Shown piece by piece: positions 36,428 through 47,878 of a stretch of 52,428 nucleotides of DNA. The stretch is from NCBI GenBank assembly GCA_018398765.1, contig JAHBMJ010005722.1, positions 1 to 52,428 on the forward strand, written 5' to 3'. This stretch comes from Chromera velia. Taxonomy: Eukaryota; Sar; Chromeraceae. Position 1 is the first letter of the stretch, and the number at the start of each line of letters is the position of its first letter. The position numbers were made by a program, and so were the translations under genes. The notes beneath the pieces were generated by a model. It was not told the origin of the DNA. It saw nothing but the letters and a program-made list of their open reading frames with translations, and made no database searches.

Positions 36428-39400
36428 GGACCTGCAGTTTCGATCCCTGTACCGGCCTCACCCCACCGCATTCGAGTCTGTCCTCGTTGACCCTCTCGGC
36501 AGGGTCCCTCACAAAGAACTCCACTTTCTCTGTTTGTTCCAGAAAGGGTTTGTACGGCCAGGGATACTTGACACCCCAGCAGCCCTCGAGGACACGAAAC
36601 TTCTCGGGGGGCCACCCGACAGACCGGGAGGCCTCGAGCATGTTCCGTCTCCGGTCCCCTGGCACGGCAATCGTCGTGGCGTAGGCAAAAAACGTCTGAC
36701 CCTCCAGCTCACCAGAGACCAGACCGCGCCACCGGGGACCAGAGACGTCGGCAGGCCCGATGTCCTTGATGCCTCCGAATCCCTGCAGCCGCAGGCAGGC
36801 AGCCAGCCAGGCAGGCACACAAGAGACACAGAGAGAGAGACGCACACAGACTCTGTCTTCCTCTCTCTCCCTTAACTCTCTCTCAACCTTCCAGATACAG
36901 AGACAGACACTGACGTACACAAACTCTTCCCCACCCCTTTCTCTCGCTTTCTCTTACGCACACGTGTATCCACAGACTCTCCCTTGCCTTTCCCCGCAGA
37001 CCGAGAGGCAAAAAGCGAGTTGGAGAGGAAGAAAGAGAACGAATTCGAAGGGAGAGAAGGGGAAGAGTGTGAAGGATGGCCAAAGAAGTTGCAGAACGGA
37101 TCGTGAAGAAAGGTAAGCAGGCAAGAAGGAAGCAAGCAAGAAAGAAATAAACCGAAAGAGAGCGAACAAAGCAAGAAAGAGTCTGTAGACAGGCATCCAA
37201 GCAGGCAAACTCGACAATCACCCACTCACTCACTCACTTACTCACTCGCTCACTCACTCACTGACTTCCGAGTTCTTCCAATAGACGACTTCTCCTATTC
37301 GAACATCTCTGCCTTCCCACAGTTTCCAGTCGCTGTCCTCCGCCTTCAGCTTTGTCTCTCGCTGGACAGCAGCACGCTTGTCTCTCTCACCTTTGCCCTC
37401 ACGCTCTCTGCCATGCCGCCCGCCGGCGTTCTCCTGCTCACCATCTCCCCAGCCGTCTCTTTCTCTTTCTTCACGCATGGACGACTGACGACGTCGACGA
37501 CCGTCCATTCCCACTTCCATCTCCCCATCTCTGCCGTCTCTCCACGCAGACCCTGACTGGGATTCCGGCTGTCCCCTGTTGGCAGCGGCTCTAAGGACAG
37601 ACCACACTCTCGCATTCGCACCCTCTGCGTCATTCTCACCATCGTTCTCGCCCTGCGCCTCCTTTTCCTTTTGATTGTCATTGTGCGACCAGGAAAAAGT
37701 CTCTCTTGGACGCCTGTGGGAGGGGGAGATGGGGGCGGAGGCAGTCGCGAGAGGCCCCCCCCCTGCCATGGAGGATTCAGGCAAGCGTCTGTTTTGGGAT
37801 CGGGAGAGGGTCCCCGAGTCCTTCTCTTTCTCCCCCCCCTCACCCCTGAGCGTCACCCCTGTCAACGCCCCCACCCTTCCCGACTGTCCTAGAGAGATCT
37901 GCCCCTGCATAGCCCCGGCAGGGGAGTGAGGCATGGAACGCGAAGAAGCGAAAGCGGCCGTCGCTCTAGCGAGAGAGTCCCACCCGTCGAGGGCCGCTGC
38001 CTCCTTGGCGTTCTGCTTCACGTTCGGGTTGAGAGGTTCTGCGGGTCCCTGTCGGGTCTGCACAGAAAGGGAGGGAGGGAGAGGAGGAAAAAGAAGGAAG
38101 AAAGAGAGGGCGAAAGGAAGAACTTACAAGAAATCTTTTCAGGGGGGTTTTCATTCCATCTGACGAAAAACATGCAGGCAGCAACAGGGGACAGATAGAG
38201 ACGAACTCAGGAAGCTGAAGGGAGGCGATTGCAAGGAAGCCGGCATGCCACGAGTGTTTTACTTTCTCAGAAAAGAGATTGAAATCAACACAGCGGAGGG
38301 AAACAGAGAAATACCTTCCACACACACCCTTCCTGAGAGGCCTACCTTGCAACCCACACATACATATTTGTTATTCCTTCCATTCACCCCCTCCCTACCT
38401 GTCCATTCTCCCAGGGCCCAGAGGACTCAGACGACCCAAACCTCCCCCCTCCCGCCCCTCCCTCTTCCCCCCCCTCGAGGAACAACAGCCCACCTCCGGG
38501 ACCAGTACCCGGAGAGGATCCCATGCCTCCCCCCGCTCCCCCCCCTCCAGTCCCGGGAATACTCCACGTTTCGTCGTCCTCGGTGTCCCTCCCCCCTCCA
38601 TGCACCGTCCCCGCCTCACCCTCAATGGGATCAGTCAATGCAAAGGGACGACGGTAGCCAGAGGAGGAAGAGGAACTAATACCCCCACCCCCTGCCAAAT
38701 CCTCGCTCTTCTCTCTCTCCATCCCCCCCGCCTGCTGTTGGAGGAGGGCCCTCGCGGTCACATCCAACATGCCGCTGGGAGAGAAAGGGGCAGAATTGGC
38801 AGAGAACTTGAAAGGCTGAGGGGTGGTTCGTGCTCCTGACACCCCCCCCCCCTCCTCGGCGGTATCCGTTGGTTTCTCAGACAACCCCCCCTCCCCTTCC
38901 TTTTCTATGACGACCTGCACCCCACCCTGCTCTTGTTTGAGTGCGTCTGCGGAGGGATCGTCGGAAAAGGCACCCACTCCAATGGGATGGGCCCTAGTCC
39001 CTCCCTCCCCCCCCACACCCACGCTAACAGGGCTGGGGGTACAGTCAAAGAGGACCTCCGCAAGTCTCTGCGCCTGTCCCATGGCTTGTGCCGTCTCGTT
39101 GTCTGTCGGCGACGCTGCGGGTACAACAGGGGGGGCGGGGCTTTCTGTCTCTGCTGCTCTCCTTCCCCCAACAGTCTCCGGCTCTACCGGGGGAGTCGGT
39201 GAGGGGGGAGGGGGGCGTGAGAGCAGATCAGTTGAAATGTCCTCGAAGGCATCGGCTGTGAGTGAAGTGCCACCTATAGATGCTATCGGGAACGCGCCCT
39301 CGTCACACGCCTCCGTCAAGAAGCGCGTACGTCCTTCCGCAGATCCGAAGAGGACATGACCGATATGAGGTGAAATTAAATTGGCAGAACCCGAAATGAA

Positions 39401-40463
39401 AGCGTCGTTTGATTCCATTCGAAGCTCTTTACACTTTTTGCTGACAGAAATTTCTAATACTTGTTTCGTGACGATGCCGGCGGATGAACAGAAAACGTAG
39501 AGACCCGGTTTCGGTGGTTTTTTGGGTTCTGTCTCTCCTTGTAGGGAAAATGGGGAGGGCAGGCAGATACCACATCGGAGGAAGGTGAGGAAGTTACAGG
39601 GTTCCAAATTCGTTTGTGCCATCAGGTCGGGAAGTGCGTCCTCTGTGCCATACAGAAGAGACACGCGGTGACTCTCCATTCCCTCAAGGCAACTCGGATT
39701 GGAAGTGATGACTACCAGACGTCCCGGCAAGTCTTTGCGAGCTCCCGCCATCAGCCTCTGGACCTCCCGGTCCGGACTGGTGGCATCGAGTACTGTCCAC
39801 CCAGCTTGCTTGGCCACCTTCACCTGTCGTCTGAGGAGGGCGGCATCGACCTCCTCAGAGAACGAGTCATAAATGATGTACGCCTTCTTCGGCTCCTTGG
39901 ACTGCAGAAGAAGAAAGAAAGGAAGGAAGGGAGGAAGGAAGGATCGGCCAAGCGGGAGGGATGAGGAAACAGGGATGCTTGGACAGAAACGGTGAGGGAA
40001 GGCAGACGGTTGTCAGACCAGAAACGGACGGAAAAGGCAGAAAAAAGCGGAGACAGTAGAAGACTCTGAGGAAAGGGACTTCCTTCGGGTATGCTTCGGG
40101 TCACCTCCCTCCTTCCTGTTCTGCTCCCAGCTTGTCTGCTTTGAATTCGTTCAGCAGGGGTACATATGCAATTCAGCTGCATCAAGTGTGGTGTCCAGTG
40201 GCCCCTCTATCTTTCTTCGCACAACTTCGCTGCGTCAACCGGCACACATTGAAATGCTAAACAGAGGGGCGGGCCATTCAAGAGTAGACAAGTCGTTCAA
40301 CTTACGGACGAACGAAGGAACGTACGTCCATTTTGAAAATCTTCAGAAGTTTCTCCGGCACGGTTTTCCAGCTGGCCTCCTCGAACTCCCCCACTGGGAT
40401 GGGGCAAGTCTGGAGGTCCCAGCAGATCTCCTGAGCCGCTGTGGTCAGGTACTTGGACCCGAC
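32626..40463 (-). CDS. NYN-like domain protein with two cold-shock-like segments and Arg/Glu/Asp-rich tails, at least 1729 aa
   Basis: Exons in coding order are 40463-40326, 39901-38399, 38057-37266, 36782-36432, 35692-34598 and 33936-32626; all introns are phase 0. The fourth could end at 36462 instead. The first two exons give ICWDLQTCPIPVGEFEEASW, AYIIYDSFSEEVDAALLRRQ, DREVQRLMAGARKDLPGRLV and VITSNPSCLEGM, the order seen in NYN (PIN-like) domains of MARF1/limkain type; but Asn of the first motif is Thr, and the late STD/SGD aspartate is replaced. Two segments resemble cold-shock domains: GEVVYWKNSE-GFGGIKDIG...TFFAYATTI...EKVEFFV (split by an intron) and GRVIFWDESLGEGEIVEEFG...EPVEFQTGG...KVYAKAVRG. 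The rest is low-complexity: Pro/Gly/Ser-rich after the NYN part, then DRERER and RGG-like runs to the TGA at 32626. RNA binding is likely by inference. An upstream exon with the ATG was not found. Confidence 0.75.
35697..35765. repeat. (ATTC)n array next to an acceptor (minus strand)
   Basis: Read on the minus strand this is (GAAT)n leading into the GTGCAG acceptor of exon 35692-34598. This is unusual because it is purine-rich and leaves almost no polypyrimidine tract. Confidence 0.85.
36000..36121. repeat. (GGAA)n, (AC)n and (GA)n microsatellites
   Basis: Three simple repeats (about 36000-36030, 36068-36090 and 36091-36121) lie in the intron between exons 36782-36432 and 35692-34598 of the minus-strand gene. 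Confidence 0.85.
36397..36425. repeat. (CT)n tract just inside an intron
   Basis: On the minus strand this (GA)n begins right after the GTCCGT donor of exon 36782-36432. Confidence 0.85.
37216..37263. repeat. (CTCA)n tract at an intron start
   Basis: On the minus strand this is (GTGA)n and overlaps the GTCAGT donor of exon 38057-37266. Confidence 0.8.
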
Positions 40464-42096
40464 CTGCAGGCAGACAGGCGGGCAGGCAGAACAATCAAAT
40501 GGAGGAAGAAGAAGAAGAAGAAGAAGAAGAAGAAGATGATGATGATGATGAAAAATTAGAAGAAGACAAAGCGAACAATGATGAACACACGGGAATCGAT
40601 TCTGAGCCTGCGGCAAGAAAAAAACAAGGCAGAGAAGAAGAGTGAAACGGAAGAATCTCCTCACACATGTTTTTTTGCGCAAATCCTTCGAATCACAAAA
40701 GAGAAAAAAAGTTCTGCATGGCCTTGGATGGCAGGAACAGCACATAGACAGTCAGAGAGCACAAGAAGTGAAGAGACAGCATATACGATTGTCGAACATC
40801 CATCCCGCCACGGAAATCACTCACAGACCGAACACCGGACAGACCTGAGGAAGGACGCAGGTCCAACCCTCTGTTTTGTCGGTCATGATTTGCTTTGGCT
40901 CGTCGAGAATATCTCTCTATATGTGTCTGTTGGGGACAAGGAAGTTGATCTTGTTGTTTTTTGTAGCTGCTTTGTTAAACTAAAGGAGACTTGTGGAGGG
41001 ATTTATGGGCAGAGAGAAGGAAAACTTTACTTCGCTTTTCTCTGCCTTTAAAGTGAGATCCAGAGCGAATACATACGCTTGCACGTGATCTTTCAATGTG
41101 ATTTCTTTTCTTCCTGCGAACCCAATGATAGGGAAAGAAAAAGGGTGACTCTTCTTTCTTTCCTTTTAAACGATGGTAAGGGAGACGGGAGAACGGTCGA
41201 GGATCAAACTCCTTTGCGACTAGTCATCAAGGAAGGAAGATGTCGACCGTCTCTCTCCAAAAATTTCCCCGTTGATTGTTGGGGATCGAGGAGGTGTTCG
41301 TTGGATTATTTGCTCTCTGAACCAAAGAGTGGTACGACAATTTAGAGAAGAGGAGAGCCCCTGGGCAAAAACCCACTGGACTCCTCGACTTTGGCCGGGT
41401 GGCTCTGCAGAAACGGATGGAAGGTGAGACGATGGAGATCTGACGTTGTTAGATAGATAAAGCATTGATAAGTGCCAACTTCGATCCTTTTTATGAAAAC
41501 ACGAAGCGAGGGGACGCCGGAATACGCATGAATACGCCGGATGAACGTCCTTCTTCACGGTCGAGGATCGGCAAGCACATGCAAGCCGACGGCACTATAT
41601 ACGGCACTTGACTGCGCACGCGAGGAGCAGTTTGGGGCGCCGCACGCGGATGCATGCATGGCGGCGCCGCATTGAACCACGCGCACCCACCACACGTATC
41701 ATCCCCATGCATGCCATCATGCACCACAACCATCCACAACCCACCCCGAATGAACATGAATGAACGTACAAGTCATGCATTAGAAGTTGCCGTATTTATG
41801 CGTGAAGGAAATTCTCCGAAGGCGCCAGCTTGCTGTGTGATGTTGTATGCTCAAAACTCGATGGAGCTTCAGGGAGAACATTGAAGCTGATCGACAAACA
41901 GGCACACGAAGAGAGAAAAGGCAAGCGAGACAGGTACGACGTACGTATCCTGGCTTTCTTGCGTTGAGTGGTTGTCCTTGGCGGTTGTTTCGTCAACTGA
42001 TCTCCATTTTCCTGCATAGACCCCTTCACCTTTGCCTTCCCCAGCCCGTTCCTCCTGAGCGGAAAGGAATCCAGAAGTTCAAAAAATTCTCTTTCC

Positions 42097-42134
<38 letters not shown>

Positions 42135-42224
42135 ATGTGTTCCTCAGAGACCACAAAAGAACTGATCCAAAGACGAGCTGAAAGAAAGAGAGAGAACCCG
42201 GTTCCAAATTGAGGAGGGAGAAAA
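40464..42224. other. divergent region between the NYN-like gene (-) and the 966-aa gene (+)
   Basis: It should hold the missing 5' exon(s) and promoter of the minus-strand gene and the promoter and 5' UTR of the plus-strand gene. A CTGCAG/GTGAGA pair around 41399-41422 and a (CT)n tract at 42096-42128 could mark untranslated exons and introns of the plus gene. I find no convincing coding exon here. Confidence 0.4.
40499..40552. repeat. (GAA)n-(GAT)n microsatellite
   Basis: On the minus strand this (ATC)n-(TTC)n tract precedes the CTGCAG acceptor of the first recognised exon (40463-40326) of the NYN-like gene. Confidence 0.9.
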
Positions 42225-45200
42225 ATGGAGTACTTCAACGAGTACCAGTTCATTGAGAGAGTGAACGCAGCTCTCGCTAAAGTGAAAACAGTCCTTGAGG
42301 TATGTGTATGTATGTGCTCAACCTGTTAATTCTGTGGTTCTGATTGTGGCGAAAAGAAGGAGTGAAGGATGCTCAACTTGTCTCTCTGCCTGCCAATTCC
42401 GTTCGCCCTCCCCTCTCTTCTTTGGATCTTTTGGTAATCGATGCCCTCTCTCCTGCTGACTTACTTTGTTCTGTTTGTCCTCAAACAAGTTCCAGTCTGT
42501 CAACAGAAATCCGTTGGATGCGCAGAGACCCACTGCATGCCTGCCTGCCTTAAAAAGAGCGGCAATCCACCTCAAGGCGGCCATTTTATCAGTACAATCT
42601 CCTTGGAGTTATCTATTATGCCTCCCTCCAGCTCATCCCGTACTGTTTCCATCGTTTCAAATCTTTCCGAAAAGTTGATCCCTTCTCGCTTCACTTCTTG
42701 CCGGTGGCTGCAGGTGAACAGAAACCCCACATTCGCTGCGGATGTGAGCCACCGGTGTGTCTCCTCCTCTCTCTCTTTCTTCCCCCCCTGTCTCTTTCTC
42801 CCTCTCTCTCTTTCTCTGTCTGCCTGGTGGAATCTTTGAAATCACCCACGCAGCTCTTCTTATCGTGACTCCGAATGACCGTGCACAGTATGAGTACGGC
42901 GTTTGGTTTGCGTTTTATTTCAACGCTAGTAGGAGAAGGCAGTCTCAGGGCGGTCGGTGCATCCAGAGCTCCCCCTGTCTGTGCGTCTGTTTGATTGAAT
43001 GTTGATTTACATTCTGCAAAGTCCATTGTCGAGCAGGAGAAGGCAGAGGTGAGGTGACAAGAAGAAAAACTTCCTGGAAGGCAGAAAGAGAGGCAAAAGA
43101 AGAGGAGGATCGGTTCACCGTTTAGCTGTCTGTTTTGTCTCCTCGAAGGAGGACGACACACACAGCCTCGAAAAATGATGACGTGTTTTCTGTACTGCCC
43201 AATATGTGCTGCTCGTTCAAGACTTGCGGTGAAGAGGAAGAAAACAAGACACAGCTGCTTTCTTCATGCTGAACAAACAGACTGCCTGGCTTCATGGCCT
43301 CTTTCCCTCCCACTGGCAGGTATGAGGACAAATACCTCCTTGCAGTGCATGCATTTTCTGTATGTATAAAAGAATTCTGTATGCATTTTCTAAAAGAATT
43401 CTGTATGAAAGAAAATGCAGGTACGAGGACAAATACCTCCTTGCAGTGCATGCATTTTCTGTATGTATGTATTTACGTATTTATGTATGTATGTATGTAT
43501 GTATGTATGTATGTGCATTTTCTAAAAGAATTCTGTATGAAAGAAAATGCAGGTACGAGGACAAATACCTCCTTGCAGAATGGCTTGTGAATTCTTCACT
43601 GGCCTCCCTGGAAGGCATTTTGAAATTCATGGGCGTCCCCCCTGAGGGCATGAAGAAAGTCAAGGAGGCTGTCAAGTCGAGGTAGGCACGTTCTTTCTTT
43701 CTTTCTTTCTTTCTTTCTTTCCTTCTTTCTTTCTTTCCTTCTTTCTTTCTTCCGTTAAGTCTGGCTCTCCAAACCGGTGATAAAAGAAAGAATGTGGTGT
43801 GCAGTCTTCATGTGGGTGTTTGGGGGGGCGTTCGGAAAGTGAAATGCAGAGAAATGACGAGGGCAGACCGAACAGGAAAGCGAGGCAGGAGAGAAGGGCA
43901 GAAAGAAGTAAGAACGCAGAAAACGTATCATCTCGCAAGGAGTGCTGCAACATGTTTTCAGGTCGGCGAAAAAAAACATGCTCCATTACCTTGTGTCAGT
44001 TTTATTATTTGTAAGGCCAATGGACCGTGCAGGTCCGTGACTCTCCGATTTTCCTCTGAGGAGCGCTGCTCGTTTGTGAGGGAGGCGACGCGACACGAGG
44101 ACTCAAAGACTCAACACGTTACTACGTTCACCTCTGCATTTGGGAGTCAGTCCACCAGTCTGTCGGTCGGGAAAAGGAAAACAGATCAACGAATCTATGC
44201 AGCTGCACGTAGAATTGAGATGTGAAGAGATGGGATGAGGATGGGCCGAAAGAAAGGAAAGACAGCCAGACAGAAAGACAGAGAACATTTTGTGTCTGAC
44301 GAGACAGAATCATACAAAGCCTCCTTCCTAGGTCAATTCATGTTTTTTGTTTCGAATTTCTTCCTTTGTTTTGCTGAAAGCAGGTCAGTCGAAGATGTCT
44401 TCCAAGACGGTGACGAAGATCACGGAATATTTCTGGAAGTTCACAGCCGAGTGGAAACTTTTTCTCTTCGTCGGCAACGACCCGAAGGACGCAGTTCTGC
44501 TGCAGGTAGGAGGAAAAGCAAAAGGCGGGGGGGGTTCTGTTGGATGGCTGAAACTGTCGTAAACTGATGTGTTTGTTGTTCTCCTCGCTCGAAAGAAAGA
44601 AGCAAAATCCCGATACAAAAACTTCGTTTCGAGCCCTAGCTAGCTCACGCGTGCATGCATGCATGGGGGGCTATTCGCAGACTCGAAAGGGTGAGGTGGA
44701 ACTGGTGACTTCAACAAAGGACACCCCGAAGCCGGACGTGAAGGTGTTCCCCGAAGTGGACGTGAACATAACCTGGGCGTTGACGATGCTGTCGTCTGAC
44801 GGGACGGGCACTTTTTCGATCGACAGGCAAAAGGAGAAGTGCCACACGCCGAGGAGAAATGACGATGTGCAGGGTGCACTGGACGCTTTCTGGAGATTGT
44901 CTACCTGGACTCAGAAGGTCTCTCTCTCTCTTTCTCTCTCGGGTTTTGCGTTTTATCCATGCTCCGTCTTGCTGGAGAGTTTTGAAGAATGCTTCACACT
45001 GAAAGGAAACGAGACAGTCGGACTTCGTTGGGGGGGATACCTAAGTTTCTCTCCTGAATTCTTTTCATTCTCTATGCCTTCTTCGGGTCAGCCACTCACT
45101 CTCTGTCTCCACCAGAAGACAGAACAAATGTCGCGTCACTTTTTTTGTCCTCGCTTTGCAAGTGAACGAACAAGGGTACGGGAGAAAAGGGAGGTCCTTT

Positions 45201-47827
45201 TCAGGCTGCCATTTTCCCCTGTTCACTCGTCATACATCAACAAGCACGACAAAACAAAGTCTACATCTGTGCCCTCTTTCTCTCCCTCTCCCTGTTTGTC
45301 TCTATGTCTCGTTTCGATCAGGTGAACGCCTATTTCAGGCAGACGCTCTTCCCTGTCCAGCCGCAGAAGGATCACAAAGTAGACCTCTCACAGATCGAGG
45401 CAGGCCCCCTTCCACTTATTCCCGTTCTCCCTTTGTTCGAGAAGGCCACGGGGGAAGGAGAGGGAGAGGGGGCAGCGTCGGTGTTGATGACGCGAAACGA
45501 CTTTGACCTCTTCATGGCCGAGTTCAAGAGAGGGGTCGACGCAAAGTGTGCAGACATCGACAAGGCACTTCCCCACCCAGAGACAGCAGCAGCAGAGGCG
45601 AAGAAGTTGATCAGCGTGCAGGAGGGGAAGCTCCTCTACCTGCTGATGCTGATTCGGTCTCTGTCGACCGCCATTGGAGACGGGTTGAATTACATTGAGA
45701 ACATGATCAGGAAGCAGGTGATAGCGGCGATTGGAAAGGAAGTGGGTGTGTCCGATATGGCAGAGTATATGCGGTTCCACAACCGGAAATTGTTCTCTCC
45801 CTCCTTCGCTCCCCGTCCCTTCTGCTACGATGTCCGTAGAGGAGATGGCGACTATGGCCCTGAGGGTCTTCTCTCTCTTGAGTCTCTACAGGTACGTCGG
45901 TTGGTAGTTGGATCATGGTAACAATCAATTTTACCAAAAGGGACCATCCTCCTGCCAGTCCCCCCTCCCCTTTTGAATGTCTCCAGACAGATCATTAAAC
46001 AATCGCTGAACGAAGAGGAGAGGAGAGGAGAGGAGAGGGGAAGAAAGCGGGGTCGACGAGAAGGGGTCGATCGAATGCATGGTTTTTTTCCACTGCAGCT
46101 TTCTTCAAGCCACCCGCCTGAATTCCTTCCTCATTCTTCCCTTCCCTTCCCTCCTCCATTCGTTGCGTGTTTGCTTGCCTACAGTCATCAGCAGAGACAG
46201 GAGATCCGGTGACGACCGTCCGTCTGATCAGAGACGCCTCGACGGCCCACACCATGCGGTTTCCTTTGAGTGCGGCGACGAACGTGTCTTTTCGGGGCCC
46301 TCACCTGATCCATGGGTACATCAACCAACAGTTCAGCGGGGAGAGAGGGGCCACCCATCGGCTGGTGGCGAGGGCCCGTCAGTTCTCTTCCTTTGTGTTG
46401 ATGGTCGGTCGGTCAGCCAGGACGCAGGGGGGGGGTGGAATGAATGATTTGGCTTAATTGTCAGTGTAAATTCCCGGGTCAGAAGAGAAGTCGTCTTGTG
46501 TCTCTTGCTTCAATGTTGCCCCACTATCGCTGTCTGTGTTTGTACATGCATCTGATTCCACCTGAGTTGTCTCCCTTCTTCCTTTCTCCTTTGGGCCAGT
46601 GGGTGGCAGGCCTTGTCCATAATGAAGAAATGCGTATTTGTCCTTGTTCCCTTTCCTGTTATTTTCTTTTCAATCGTATGAAATGATAATCATCCAATCA
46701 TTGCCGGGAACAGGTGTTCGTCTGTGTATTCATATCTATCTCCCTCTCCGTCCTGCTTGCCTCCAGGTGGGGAAGATCGCCGCTGCGGACGTGTTCGAAC
46801 CCAAGCACGCGCTGATCGTGAAGGACCGGGACGAGGCCATTCTACCTCTGGTGCTGAATCCTCTGCCAACTGCAAAGGAATTCAAAGATGCCATCTCGTC
46901 CCTTTCTCCGGAACAGCAGAGGTCCGAAATTAAGTCGTTTGTTCTCCTTTTTGTTTGGTGAAAAACTCTTTGCACAGACCCACCTCTCTGTTGTTTCTTC
47001 CTCCTCTCCTCCCTTCTTGCCTTTCTTCCTTGCATGTTGCTTCTCTCTATCTCTCTATGTCTATCTCTGTCTTTCTGTCTGTCTGCATCTACTAGACCGG
47101 AGAGAACCATAAAGAACGATTTCGAAAATTTCAGAAGCACGTGCTGCAGAAAAATTATGTGGAAAATCTCCGAAGATTGCAATGGCTGTGCCCAGACAGG
47201 CACACAAAAAAATTGAGAAGAAAGTGAGGAAAGACAAAAAAAAGATCCGCGCACAGCGGGTGGGAGAGAGAAGGAAAGGGAAAGAGAAAGAGGCGTAATT
47301 CGGGGGACTGGCATTGGACGAATCCCGCGACGAACAAACAAAGTATGGATGGAATAAGACGATTGGAATAGATGGAAGGGTCCATGAATGGCTACCGTGT
47401 TTTCTGACACCCCCCCACCTTCCTGTCTCCGTGTGCAGATTCGCGAAAGCGTTTAGGCAGATGCAGCTGGAGTCCACTCTCTTCGGTGTGCTCGTGGTGC
47501 AGGTCGGCTCGCAAATTGTGTGAATGGGCTGGAGATTTGGTGTGGTGTCTTTGGAGAGCTGTGTGTCTATTCGTGTGAATTCAAACGAGTGTGCGCCCTC
47601 GCTGGTGTGGTTCTCGATTCCAGTCGTCGTGTTCTTCGGACTTTGGCAGTCTCCTCTCCCCTCCCTTGTCTCTTTCCTTTTTTTTTTTAATTATCCCCCC
47701 TCGTATCTGCTGGTAGCAACGTGCACACAGCCGTTTCGTAGAAGAGCAACTGAAGAGGGATGAGCAACTCTGTCAGTGTGTGGAGCCTTGTCTGGTGTTT
47801 CTCTGCCTTTCTCTCTCTCTCTCTCTC

Positions 47828-47878
<51 letters not shown>

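Noticed and set aside
41220-41757. Minus-strand open frames as possible first exon of the NYN-like gene
   Set aside because: No donor in phase with the acceptor at 40463 and no protein-like pattern; the true first exon remains unidentified.
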